A DNA stretch of 64,000 nt from Mucidula mucida (Eukaryota > Basidiomycota > Agaricomycetes > Agaricales > Physalacriaceae): assembly GCA_015501055.1 (NCBI GenBank), contig JADNYV010000100.1:1-64000 (forward strand), read 5' to 3'. Shown piece after piece: positions 43,833 through 52,611 of the stretch. The notes beneath the pieces were generated by a model. That model was not told where the DNA came from and ran no database searches. It was given only the letters and a program-made list of their open reading frames with translations. Positions within the stretch are counted from its first letter, which is position 1; every line of letters begins with the position of its first letter. Made by a program: the position numbers and the translations under genes.

Positions 43833-44885
43833 CTAGGCATCGGAAGAGACATCGGAAGCCATGTCCTCGTCGTCATCTTCAATCTCGGTGACCTCGTTCC
43901 TCATCTGCTGCTCGATTGGCTTCGTCCACAACCAGTCCGGCACCTTGTAGGGGATGTACGCCTTGGTCGGGTACACAAGATCGAACCGGGCCTCCCACCA
44001 AACAAGAATCCGTTGTTCCCCATCCGGATACCAGCGCTCGTAGTGCTGCATCATCTCGGTGAGCATGCCGTGCGGTCCTCCTTCCTTCCCAAAGATGTCG
44101 AAGTTGCGATGGACAAGGAAGTGGGTGGCGTCTTCCTCCAACAACATGTAAGGCGTCGCGACGGCGAACCCCGTCGAACGATGGACTAGGCTGAAGCAGG
44201 AGCGCGTGACGCGGTTGGTACCGTACTCGGCAATCCACTCGTGAATAGTGAGAAATGGCTTGCAGCACGCAAGGAAGTATTCGGTGTTGTAGGGATAATG
44301 GTTGGCACTGTCAGCGTAGCGGCGAGGAATGCGACTGGGGATGGGGAGTGAGAGATATACGTAGATCTCCGTCCAAGTGAGGAGGAAGTCGCGAACCCAG
44401 ACGCGTCGGCCGCGCACGTCAAAGAAGAGGGTCATGGTGAAGTCCGCGCGCACGAGGGACATGTAGTAGTACGGCGATACCAGATCCTCGTTGAAGGAGT
44501 GGAAATGCGGACGACGTTGAACGTAGGACGTCTGGACGGACATGTTACGCATGCGTCCGTCTCCATCGCCTCCACGCAGGGACAGCAAGTTTGGGTGCTC
44601 GGTGAACTTGTGCACTGGGGAGTAACAGCCAGGGCAGCCGTCGTGGATATCGTAGTGACGTCTGACGCGAGCGTCGAAGGATGGGTCAAGTGGAACGGTA
44701 GGGCGATTAGCCGGGTATCCAATGAGAGAAAGAGACATGGGAAAAAGATGGGTGGTTCGGGGATTAGGTGGTGATTGGAAGGTAAAATGAGAATCGTGAG
44801 AGGGGATTCCCCTCTCGGGTATCAGCGTGATATATTGCGCCATTGAATGGAATGAATTGAATTGTGGATCCTCAATCGAGGCCAT
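43833..44885 (-). CDS. additional ORF after integrase, Gypsy family 2
   Basis: About 350 codons from ATG 44885 (MASIEDPQFNSFHSMAQYIT) or ATG 44843 (MAQYITLIPERGIPSHDSHF). The first ATG overlaps the integrase stop as atggcctcgattga. Notable segments are DIHDGCPGCYSPVHKFTEH (C-x2-C with nearby His, perhaps metal-binding), FFDVRGRRVWVRDFLLTWTE, FLTIHEWIAEYGTNRVTRSC, YERWYPDGEQRILVWWEARF and an acidic tail EVTEIEDDDEDMASD. No signal peptide or membrane span is seen, so it does not look like an envelope protein. No family is recognised. It is uninterrupted although pol has stops, which suggests it was under selection until recently or has decayed less. Confidence 0.7.
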   Translation of the reverse strand: MASIEDPQFNSFHSMAQYITLIPERGIPSHDSHFTFQSPPNPRTTHLFPMSLSLIGYPANRPTVPLDPSFDARVRRHYDIHDGCPGCYSPVHKFTEHPNLLSLRGGDGDGRMRNMSVQTSYVQRRPHFHSFNEDLVSPYYYMSLVRADFTMTLFFDVRGRRVWVRDFLLTWTEIYVYLSLPIPSRIPRRYADSANHYPYNTEYFLACCKPFLTIHEWIAEYGTNRVTRSCFSLVHRSTGFAVATPYMLLEEDATHFLVHRNFDIFGKEGGPHGMLTEMMQHYERWYPDGEQRILVWWEARFDLVYPTKAYIPYKVPDWLWTKPIEQQMRNEVTEIEDDDEDMASDVSSDA

Positions 44886-45354
44886 ACTCTGCACGAAAGG
44901 CGAAGACGCGATCAAGCCTGTGTTCTGGATTATCGCACGCGACGATATGGGTCCCAAGTTTCGTCCGAAGCGTTTGGTTGTCAGGTCGAAAATAGAAGAG
45001 CCGGAGCTGTCTGATGTTGACATGGCCTTTACGAACTGCTCCAGATAGTTCTCGTAATTCGAACGCATCACGATCCCTTTTCTTGTGAATCACGTACGGC
45101 CCTGAATACGTCCATTCTCCTTTACCTCCCTTGATCTCGTCGAGGCATGACTCTCTCAGCCAGACATACATCCCTTCCTCGTAGTCTGCAAAATCAAACT
45201 GGAACTGGTGTCGTCTTGAGAGATTCTCTATGGCTTGTTGTCTCGTTTCCTTCAACCTCGCGTTTGCTTCCTCCAGCTTGACGTCGCGCTCGGTAATCTG
45301 AGCAGCCCTGATCGTAATGAGCTCCTCATGGGTATGGACTTGATCCCAATTCAA
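44872..45354 (-). CDS. integrase C-terminal region, Gypsy family 2
   Basis: Reads coiled-coil-like RAAQITERDVKLEEANARLK, then YEEGMYVWLRESCLDEIKGG and GPYVIHKKRDRDAFELREL, which resemble the SH3-like DNA-binding end of Gypsy integrases. No chromodomain is present, unlike family 1. It is separated from the integrase core by a stop (LLYG*) at 45400. Confidence 0.65.
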   Translation of the reverse strand: MNWDQVHTHEELITIRAAQITERDVKLEEANARLKETRQQAIENLSRRHQFQFDFADYEEGMYVWLRESCLDEIKGGKGEWTYSGPYVIHKKRDRDAFELRELSGAVRKGHVNIRQLRLFYFRPDNQTLRTKLGTHIVACDNPEHRLDRVFAFRAEYGLD

Positions 45355-45399
45355 TGTCTGCCACGTGATTTCGTCCAGATCGAATGAAAAGACGGGTTG

Positions 45400-45972
45400 C
45401 TAGCCGTACAGAAGATAATAGGCGGAAAATCCTGTCGCTCTGGATATTGTGATGCGCATAGCGAACAGCACCGCGTAGAGATAGCGCGGCCACCATCCCT
45501 TCTGATCCCCTGCCAGTTTGAATAACGCGTTGACTAAGACCTGATGGTGCCGTTCAACGGGCGCGTTTCCTTCGGGGTGATACGCCGTCGAAATTATCAC
45601 CATACAATTGTACAGTGTTCGCAACAGATGGAGAACTTCACCTTTGAATTCTGATCCCCCATCGACGGTAATAACCGGCACGCAGCTAAACCTGCAAACT
45701 ATATCCTTGTAGATGAACTTGGCCACAGTAGCCGCATTAGCTGCTTTGACTGCCCGCGCTTCTGGCCAAAGGATCGTCCTCTCTATAGCTTGGAGAACAT
45801 AACCAACGCCTCCGACTCCGAGCGGCATCTTGATAGTGTCGAGATCAAAGTGTCGTAGCAGTGGTGCTTGCCACGACTCGTGATACGGGAGGACTGGAAT
45901 CTTGGTGATGGATTTCTGACATTCGATGCACGAGCGCACAAAATACGACACATGTCGTACATGTTCGGCCAA
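45400..45972 (-). pseudogene. integrase core, Gypsy family 2
   Basis: SCIECQKS ends the H2C2 zinc domain. The DDE core has HFDLDTIKMPLG (first Asp), PVITVDGGSEFKGEVLHLL (second Asp) and NAPVERHHQVLV (Glu). It joins DNA ends to the target. The frame shifts near 45960 relative to the upstream zinc half and ends with TAG after AYYLLYG. Confidence 0.82.
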
Positions 45973-46907
45973 TAGAAGCGGTCGCGAAGGGTGATATAGG
46001 TCGCATCACGTCCTCGATGGCCGGTGGTGATGTGAGCTTGCGACATCAGTTCGCGTCTCTTCGCTAGATCTTCCACCACCAAGCGTGGCAGGATTCCCTG
46101 GCCTTTCCTTGCCAATAGCCATAATTTATCGTCTCGAAGAAGGAATCGGCGCACTCGTTTTGCGAAATTGAGTTTCTGCTTATCCTGCTTGAGTCGGAGC
46201 GGGAAGACTTTGTCTGTGAAGAACGCCCGTAACTCGACCCAATAGAGGCCGTCGTCTTTATCTTTCTTCCCGAATTGATGTCCTTCCGTGGATGATAACT
46301 GTTCGCGTGACATGGTGTGTACTGGGTTGGTGGGGTACATGTAGGTGTCCAACGTGACCTGCTGACCGGCATGCGTGTAAGCAACTGGTACTCGCAGAAT
46401 TTGCTTGCGTCTGTGGAACTCTGGCAGATATTGAGTGTTCCAAGGCTGTGTGTTACTGAGCGAGGTGGTGCGTAGGAGAGAATACGGGGCCGCGTGTGCG
46501 TATGCTATGTATCCTTGTGGGTGCGTGTCATCCAGCAGATCCGACTCATCCAGGGTCATCGTATTTGAAATTTGGTAGGAAAATCCGGGGCATGATGTAG
46601 ATGTGTGAAATGGATTGGAGTATTTGATTTGGAGCATCCGGAGGCAAAATCTGTAGAAGGTCGTTGGCGTAACGTCTGTGGATACGCGCTCTGCTCTGCC
46701 GTACGCGATCTCGTACGCGTCAAGAAACTCTTCCGCATCATCCGCAGCATTCGGGTAGTCGGATGGTATCTGGGGGGAACGAGAGAGAGCGTCCTCAATC
46801 TTGAACGCTGAGGCAGGAACGTGCTTTGTTTCGAAATCGAATAACATTATCCAAGACACCCAACGCAGCATTGGCGCGTTAGGTACGTCGTCCGGGTGTC
46901 GCAACAT
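45783..46907 (-). pseudogene. RNase H end, linker and zinc domain, Gypsy family 2
   Basis: Begins within RNase H (MLRHPDDVPNAPMLRWVSWI; HVPASAFKIEDALSRSPQIP), then a long linker and HITTGHRGRDATYITLRDRF with YWPNMYDMC of the integrase zinc finger. A TGA at 46938 separates it from the RT frame upstream. Confidence 0.8.
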
Positions 46908-46937
46908 CTGAGCTAGCGAAATAGCATCGTGCTCAAG

Positions 46938-48686
46938 TCAAAAGTGAACGCCCCAGACCCTGTGACGGAGATCTTTCAAGGCACAAAAGACTCCGAACAC
47001 CTCGGTCTTTGGCTGACCGTAATTCTGCTGTGATTGATTGAACATGGTGGACCCGAATAGCGTAATCTTCTTCTCTTTCCCATACATCTGGTAGATAGCC
47101 CACCCGGCGCCCATCCAGCTGGAGTCGACACCGAGGATCACCAGACCGTCGTCTGACTCCCGCGGGCTACGACGAATCAATACGGCCTTGTCATAGTCCA
47201 ACCGCGCCAAGACAGGAGCAGTCGTGAGCTTGACTTTGAGGGCGTCGAACGCCTCTGCAGCAGCGTTGGTCATCTGCCACGGTTCGTCTGACTTTGCGAG
47301 CAGCACGGTGAGTGGTTTAGCAATCATGGCATAGTTCTTGATCCATTTTTGGGCGCCTCCTGCTAGGCCTAGGAACATGTACACTTCCGACTGGGAAATA
47401 GGCAGCGGCCACTTCAAGACTTTCTCAACAAGATTATCGCCGAGTTTCCACCCTTCAAGAGACACAAAGGACCCGACAACGCCCAAGATCAGTGTGGCAA
47501 TGAGTGTCTTCAATCCTGAGACCGTGATTCCAGCCGCGATCACGGCCGCTAGGAACTCGTCGACGTTTCCTGCGAAAATCCAGTTGCACTTCCTGATGTT
47601 GACATTTCCCGGTATGGTCTCCTCATTGTACCGTGACGGCGGGCCTCTGACCACGCAGTCATCAATATAGTTATCCGCGATGTCCTTTTGCTTGACGGGC
47701 TTGAGCGCGTGCGTTGTGCACCGACTAAACTCTTGTATAGAGTTCGTAAATCCCTGGACCATCGTGCACTGCTGCAATGGACCCTCTATCAAATGGAACC
47801 CGGAGAGCGGTTGGGATTTAACGTGAACGCGACGCGCGTCGAATCCGGAGAAGAGATCGGCCAACATGTAGACCGAGTATCCGACGAATGACTCGGCAAA
47901 GTCGTTGATATTGGGAGGTAAGGACGCATCTCTGACGGTAACCGCATTGAGCTTCTCAACGCTGAGTACCAATCGCACAGGAGGGTCGGAGCCGGGCTTC
48001 TTTTTGACGGTAAACATAGGCGAGCGATAACTAGCAACACAAGGTGCGAACTTTCCTTCCGCTAACCCTCGTCGAAGCTCATCGCGCACATAGGGTTCCA
48101 CGGCTCTAGGGACTTGTATCGGCGGTTCTTGCCACGGCGTGTGCTCGATAACAGGCACCTCGTAGTCCGGATAGTATTTAGGATCGAATGTACCGCGCTC
48201 CTTGGACACAAATGCGAAAGCTTTTGATCTTGCCAAGATAACGTACGCGAAGAGATTGATCTCATCCTTGGTGAACGCGGTATGGTCTATTTTGTCAAGA
48301 AGATATTGCATCCGGTCCGCTGTGATAATTTCATCATAGACGAGCTCGCGGTAATCCACTGGATGCGTAGGCAGCTTCGTCGGTGGCAAGACTGGGATTT
48401 CTCCGAATTTCTGCGCCTCTGGATCCGGCATGTATGAAGGAACCGGACGATATTTTCTGTCAGCCGGTTTGTACGTGCGTCCCGTTTTCTGAGGACGAGG
48501 AGCCATTGTACCTGCGCGTACTTGCGCCACATAACCGCCTAATGCGCGATTCGTCCAAGGTGTGCGTCTGATTGAATATGGATCTTTCCCTGACCTTCGA
48601 AGATAGTCATGAATCAGCGCATCATATTGTGGTGGCGGCTGAGTGCCTATCAACATGTCGTGGTCCTGGAAGTCTGGATTCCCCAT
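46938..48686 (-). CDS. pol: reverse transcriptase and RNase H, Gypsy family 2
   Basis: 582 codons. The N-terminal linker precedes RT: FAPCVASYRSPMFTVKKKPG, YMLADLFSGFDARRVHVKSQ (catalytic Asp in DLFSGFD), CTMVQGFTNSIQEFSRCTTH, and the catalytic DNYIDDCVVRG box. RNase H follows with LVILGVDSSWMGAGWAIYQM, TMFNQSQQNYGQPKTEVFGV and a TGA after WGVHF. RT copies the element RNA to cDNA; RNase H removes the RNA. Core motifs are intact. The TGA within RNase H would truncate that domain unless read through. Confidence 0.85.
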   Translation of the reverse strand: MGNPDFQDHDMLIGTQPPPQYDALIHDYLRRSGKDPYSIRRTPWTNRALGGYVAQVRAGTMAPRPQKTGRTYKPADRKYRPVPSYMPDPEAQKFGEIPVLPPTKLPTHPVDYRELVYDEIITADRMQYLLDKIDHTAFTKDEINLFAYVILARSKAFAFVSKERGTFDPKYYPDYEVPVIEHTPWQEPPIQVPRAVEPYVRDELRRGLAEGKFAPCVASYRSPMFTVKKKPGSDPPVRLVLSVEKLNAVTVRDASLPPNINDFAESFVGYSVYMLADLFSGFDARRVHVKSQPLSGFHLIEGPLQQCTMVQGFTNSIQEFSRCTTHALKPVKQKDIADNYIDDCVVRGPPSRYNEETIPGNVNIRKCNWIFAGNVDEFLAAVIAAGITVSGLKTLIATLILGVVGSFVSLEGWKLGDNLVEKVLKWPLPISQSEVYMFLGLAGGAQKWIKNYAMIAKPLTVLLAKSDEPWQMTNAAAEAFDALKVKLTTAPVLARLDYDKAVLIRRSPRESDDGLVILGVDSSWMGAGWAIYQMYGKEKKITLFGSTMFNQSQQNYGQPKTEVFGVFCALKDLRHRVWGVHF

Positions 48687-48733
48687 TAGGCACTCTATGG
48701 ACCTTCCTAGAGTTGCGGGGTGGGAGTGGAAGT

Positions 48734-49719
48734 CTACTGTCCGCCCCGCGCGTAAAAATCCTCTTCGCTGGGCAGATCGTCTTCGTCGGGTACTTCTTCG
48801 ATGCGGGTTGCTCCATGATGATGGTGCTGTACGATGTCCGCTTGGTTTCGCGAATCTGATGGGTTCGTGATAGCAATGGAGATCGTGGGTTTAATCACCC
48901 TGTCGCCATCTTTCCACAGATACAATGTCACTTCCCCCGAACGATTGTAGTCGATACTCGCTGCGAACCACATCAAGAACGGCTGTCCCAGGATTAAATC
49001 GAAGTTATGGCCGATGGATTCTTGTTTCAATATGAAGAGGTGATGCGGAAAGTCGTGGTTTCCTATCGCAATGGGCGCTTCCATGCAACACCCTTTCAGC
49101 CTCTCTGGACCTCCGTGGATTCCTTTCAGAGACCACCGAGTGCCTTCATAGTCCAACGGAAGCGAGGCTTTCGACGGCACGAACATATCGCCGATGTTCA
49201 ACTTGGATCCCGTATCAATCATCGCGCGCAAGGTAAGTCCGTTAATCTTGATGTTAAGGATTCCTGTGACCATTGCGGACGTAACGCAGACGCGTGTCTC
49301 TCCAGGAACGCGTTGGTGGCGTGTTGATCATCGACATCACAGTATAGTTCCATGGACGCGTACTTGGAACGTTCCTTAGATCGCACCGCGTACACCTTGA
49401 CATCAGGCGTCTCGAGAACACGATATTCAGCTGCTTTGCCCGAGGGTCCAGGAACGTACTCGCGGCGGGACTTGGTATGGTCGTTGATGATCTTCTGGAG
49501 AATGGGACTCATCCCAATAAGATCCTTCACCGGTACAGAAACCTCTTTATGCATCATTCGATCGTAAATCTCCTTCACATCGACCTCTTCTTGCATGTTG
49601 GATGTGATGCGGTACTTCCTGTCTGAATATGACTTGTCATCTCGTTGGCCATCTCGCATCTCGACGTCCGCCTTCGATTTGTCACGCACGGCTGGGATGC
49701 CTTCCATCCTTCCTGACAA
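48734..49719 (-). CDS. retropepsin region, Gypsy family 2
   Basis: Two overlapping frames. 49719-49219 is a linker (MSGRMEGIPAVRDKSKADVE). 49273-48734 starts MVTGILNIKINGLTLRAMID and contains the active-site loop MIDTGSKLNIG, the flap region and FDLILGQPFLMWFAAS. The catalytic Asp is present, in contrast to family 1. The protease cuts the Gag-Pol polyprotein. Frame changes between gag, protease and RT suggest programmed shifting or small lesions; I cannot tell which. Confidence 0.75.
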
Positions 49720-51182
49720 TTGATAGGATTGGTAGGCGGAGGGATGTTGACATCTTTCTTGGGGGGTTGCACCGGCGTGGTTGCTGGAGGCTTTGGCGAA
49801 GCTTCAGGTCTTCGCGTAGGGTCAAATCTCGGGGAAGAGTCCTTGCCGGTACGCGTAGCAGGGTGTACTCGCGAAGGGGTAAGCGTGTTAATCCCAAAAT
49901 AGTTCCTTCCTAACGGGTGTTCTCCAGTCCCATCATCATAGATAACTCCGATTGCGTGCGAAGAGGAAGTGGAGGCCGTAGGCTGCTCTCTGCCTTTCCC
50001 TTTGGCATCTGCGGATCTTGTCGTGGGAGGCGTTGGGGTTAACGAACGAATGTAGGCAGCTACGCCACCTGCGTACCCAGCTGGAGGATACGGGAGCGGT
50101 GATCCGTCTGCAAGGAAATACTTGGACTGTGCTTGGTCCCATTGGATCAGCCCATCGTTGATCAATCCTGGAGTCTTGTCGCAGCGACCTGGACCCGGGC
50201 GATGTGTGGACGTGTGCTCTCCGCACATCCAGCAGTAACTCGGATCTTGTCTGGGTTGGGTTCTCATGGACGGACCTCCGGCACCTCCACCAAAGTAACG
50301 TGCAAAATTGAGGTTCATCTGTTCCATCTGTCTGGCTAGGTCGTCAACGTTCGTGACGGCCTGACGAGGAACCGGAGTCTGTGCTCTGCTAGGCGGGGTT
50401 TGTGGACGAGTATTGTGGGAAGGAGTGACGGTTACTACTGGTGCATCTGTGGCGTTTCCTTGTTCATCGAACCTAACTCTTCGGCCAGCAGACGGCTCAG
50501 TTTTCGAGAGAAGGGTCCTATTCAGGATGCTGTCTGTCTTGAAACGCGTTTCCAACAGGTCGTACGCAACAGTAATGGTGACAGGATTCGTCCTGGTCCG
50601 ATTGGCCTTGGGGATCCCGTTGTTGAACCACTCAATCATCGAGAAGGGAATCCCATCAACGAAATACGCCCAGATCTCCTTCTCTGTGAGGAGTGCGTTC
50701 TTCTTCAAAGGCGCAGCCAGCTCGATGAAGCTGCCGTAGTAGGTGGATAGGTCCTTCTGGGACGCGAATGCGGGCTTCTCGGCTGATGCAAGTACGAAGT
50801 CTCTGAGATCTTCGACTGTCGTGGGGACGGGTTTATCGTTGAGGCCGTAGAGGCGCTCTAGGATGGTCTTTGCCGCGGCCCACGTACGGTTGGGCTCGTC
50901 TTCGTCAAACTCGGGGAGGAAGCGGATACGGCTCTTGACTTCGTCCGAACAATAAGTCAGGATCCAGTCGACTAGAGCGTCCTTGTTATCGATTCCGGCA
51001 CGCTTCCCGTGCTGCACAATGGCCTTCAGGAAATCGTTAAGGTGGCGGCCGTTGTATCGCGGCGCGCCAACGTCACCGGCTATGGGCATGGGAATGATGA
51101 TCTGGGTGAAGGCGGCAGCATGGCCACCTTGCGTAGCAGTGGTTCCAGGAGTAGGCTGCTGGGTTGTAGTGCCCGGAGCCAT
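49575..51182 (-). CDS. gag: Gag protein, Gypsy family 2
   Basis: 535 codons from MAPGTTTQQPTPGTTATQGG. A helical capsid-like region is at about residues 30-220 (PRYNGRHLNDFLKAIVQHGK; NRTWAAAKTILERLYGLNDK; ALLTEKEIWAYFVDGIPFSM). Pro/Thr-rich linkers follow, then a zinc-binding segment SYCWMCGEHTSTHRPGPGRC and a long Pro-rich tail. The start lies 90 bp inside the 5' LTR boundary, as expected. It is uninterrupted. The domain order fits a fungal Gypsy gag unrelated in sequence to family 1. Confidence 0.82.
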   Translation of the reverse strand: MAPGTTTQQPTPGTTATQGGHAAAFTQIIIPMPIAGDVGAPRYNGRHLNDFLKAIVQHGKRAGIDNKDALVDWILTYCSDEVKSRIRFLPEFDEDEPNRTWAAAKTILERLYGLNDKPVPTTVEDLRDFVLASAEKPAFASQKDLSTYYGSFIELAAPLKKNALLTEKEIWAYFVDGIPFSMIEWFNNGIPKANRTRTNPVTITVAYDLLETRFKTDSILNRTLLSKTEPSAGRRVRFDEQGNATDAPVVTVTPSHNTRPQTPPSRAQTPVPRQAVTNVDDLARQMEQMNLNFARYFGGGAGGPSMRTQPRQDPSYCWMCGEHTSTHRPGPGRCDKTPGLINDGLIQWDQAQSKYFLADGSPLPYPPAGYAGGVAAYIRSLTPTPPTTRSADAKGKGREQPTASTSSSHAIGVIYDDGTGEHPLGRNYFGINTLTPSRVHPATRTGKDSSPRFDPTRRPEASPKPPATTPVQPPKKDVNIPPPTNPINCQEGWKASQPCVTNRRRTSRCEMANEMTSHIQTGSTASHPTCKKRSM

Positions 51183-51272
51183 CTAGCTTATCGACGAATC
51201 AAAGGGATGCAAAAAGGGGTATGGACAACGTCCAGTGGGTATTGGTACTCAGCAAGTGCTTCTGGTCCGACT

Positions 51273-51785
51273 TGTCCCTCGCGGTGGGCTCCACTGTCGG
51301 AGAGGATGTCAATCCACTCGTGAGATAATGTGTTGAGGGTGTCGGAAGGATACGGGGATCACCGATGAAGTAGATTGCTGAGTCGCGGGAGTGGTATGCG
51401 AGAGTACGAGTAGAGTAGAGATGGGTATGCGTCGAGTATCAAATCGAGAGCACCGTTGGACCTTTAGACAACGATGGCTCACAGTCAGATCTGTCTGAAT
51501 CTGGGAACAAAGGTAAGGTGTATTTTCCATAGGTAGAGCTATAAGTACTCGATAGGAATGTCAAGATGAAACTGAGTAAAGGACAGATAGGAAGTAATGG
51601 ATAGTAATGATACTGTAAATGGTATAGAGGAATCACAAGCGAGGTCATGCAGACCTGTAAGGTGTCCTATGAAGCATAAAGGAGTAAGGTAGGATAAATG
51701 AAGGGGTATCTAGATGAAAACACAAGCACGTGTACCCGCGCGAATCAGTGTGAATTCTACGAGTGCGCGTATGCGTACTTCCACA
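51273..51785 (-). repeat. 5' LTR of Gypsy family 2
   Basis: 513 bp, in element orientation TGTGGAAGTACG...GCGAGGGACA. It differs from the 3' LTR at its inner end. The sequence beyond it (agtcggaccagaagcac) should hold the primer-binding site, but I cannot match it to a specific tRNA. Confidence 0.82.
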
Positions 51786-51971
51786 GCGTACTTACCAAAC
51801 CGGACATGCTCTAATCCGGATCCACCGGCGCCCGCGAAAGATGGCAGGAGGCTCTTTTAGACAAGGCGACCTCCTACAGCACGGGGACTTCTTCGCTCTG
51901 CTACCAGATGAAGAAGACCGCCAGAAAAAAATAGCCCATGAAGTGCTAGCGCGTAATGTCTTCGACACTAC
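51786..51971 (+). pseudogene. dynamin-like GTPase, continuation after Gypsy insertion
   Basis: gcgtacttaccaaaccggac encodes GVLTKPDML, the G4 motif TKPD of dynamins, directly continuing DPEGNRTNG at 43251. A frameshift follows (ctctaatccgg), then LLQHGDFFALLPDEEDRQKK and IAHEVLARNVFDTT, cut at 51971 by a MITE. Nothing after the MITE looks like dynamin. Confidence 0.8.
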
Positions 51972-52405
51972 TCGAGTGTTTACAACTATCACCACATTCA
52001 CACTGGGTCAGACCGTGCACACTCACACTCGGGGTGCACACACACACACCCGGACGCACTGCCGCGCGATGAATATGCCAAAATTGGTAATTGATCTGCG
52101 GCGCCGGTTAGGGTAGGTTAGGGTGAGTTGGTGACTCCGCGCGCGCTAGCGCGCCCAACACTAAGTGTTGCAGGTTAGGAAAGGGTTAGGGTTCGTGGTT
52201 AGGGGAGTTAGGGGCGGTTAGCGGTGAATATATATCTTCTCAAGTGGGGCGGGATGAGGAGCGCCTGGTGGAAATGACAACATGGTGTACAAATTTGGTA
52301 ATTATGGTCATGTGTTCACATGGACGACTATGGGTGTGCACCCCCCAGTGTGAGTGTGCGCGCTGTGACCGGGTATGAATGTGGTGATAGTTGTATATAC
52401 TCGGC
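51972..52405. mobile_element. MITE with about 70-bp terminal inverted repeats
   Basis: The left end cgagtgtttacaactatcac and the right end gtgatagttgtatatactcg are complementary, and complementarity continues imperfectly for about 70 bp (gtgtgcacaccc regions). The interior holds cggcgccggttagggtaggt, a gcgcgcgctagcgcgc palindrome, and several ttaggg words. No coding capacity. No clear target duplication (actact versus gctaga). Solo halves of the same family lie at 16.37, 28.47 and 37.75 kb. Confidence 0.78.
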
Positions 52406-52574
52406 TAGAAGGCAATGAGGCTATGCTGGGAGACGAAATTACTTACTTGGTCCTGGATGACTCTACGTCGGAGCAACTTCCAGATTAAGAATGTATCTTC
52501 ATTGCTGCCACACTTGGTCGGGTAAGTATAGGTTGCGATACTCACGTGGTGGCGAGAGAAAGGCCGGCTGCGCA
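52406..52574. other. intergenic stretch right of the MITE
   Basis: No continuation of the dynamin gene and no other gene seen. Confidence 0.45.
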
Positions 52575-52611
52575 TGACAGGAACAGGTACTAACCGATAC
52601 ACGACCAGAGA
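52575..52611 (-). pseudogene. 5' half of a tRNA-Asp
   Basis: Minus strand TCTCTGG, D-arm gtgtatcggttagtac, then cctgttcctgtcatgcgc. It matches the two tRNA-Asp genes up to the anticodon loop GTC, after which similarity ends. The anticodon stem is broken and the T-arm is absent. Confidence 0.65.

Larger units (their letters stand above)
43252..51785 (-). mobile_element. Ty3/Gypsy family 2, near full length, with extra ORF
   Basis: Two direct LTRs (43252-43782 and 51273-51785) bound minus-strand gag, protease, RT-RNase H, integrase and an additional ORF. It is inserted in the dynamin gene. The target duplication is probably GCGTA (right flank gcgta, left flank tggca with two bases lost). Stops in RNase H and after the integrase core, and a shift in the zinc region, suggest it is no longer autonomous. 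Confidence 0.88.

Noticed and set aside
43833..44885. Reading the additional ORF of Gypsy family 2 as an envelope gene
   Set aside because: No signal peptide, no membrane span and no cleavage site region can be seen.
43305..51785. Direct repeats at 43.3 and 51.3 kb as a tandem segmental duplication
   Set aside because: They bound gag-pol coding sequence, have TG...CA ends and interrupt one gene, so they are LTRs.
52100..52240. Interstitial telomere or chromosome end suggested by ttaggg and ggttaggg words
   Set aside because: The words are irregular and lie inside a MITE bounded by inverted repeats; the same interior recurs in other copies, and genes continue on both sides.
51960..52410. CRISPR-like or tandem repeat array from the repeated gtgcacac and cacactc words
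   Set aside because: Spacing is irregular and the words belong to the inverted ends of the MITE; the genome is eukaryotic.
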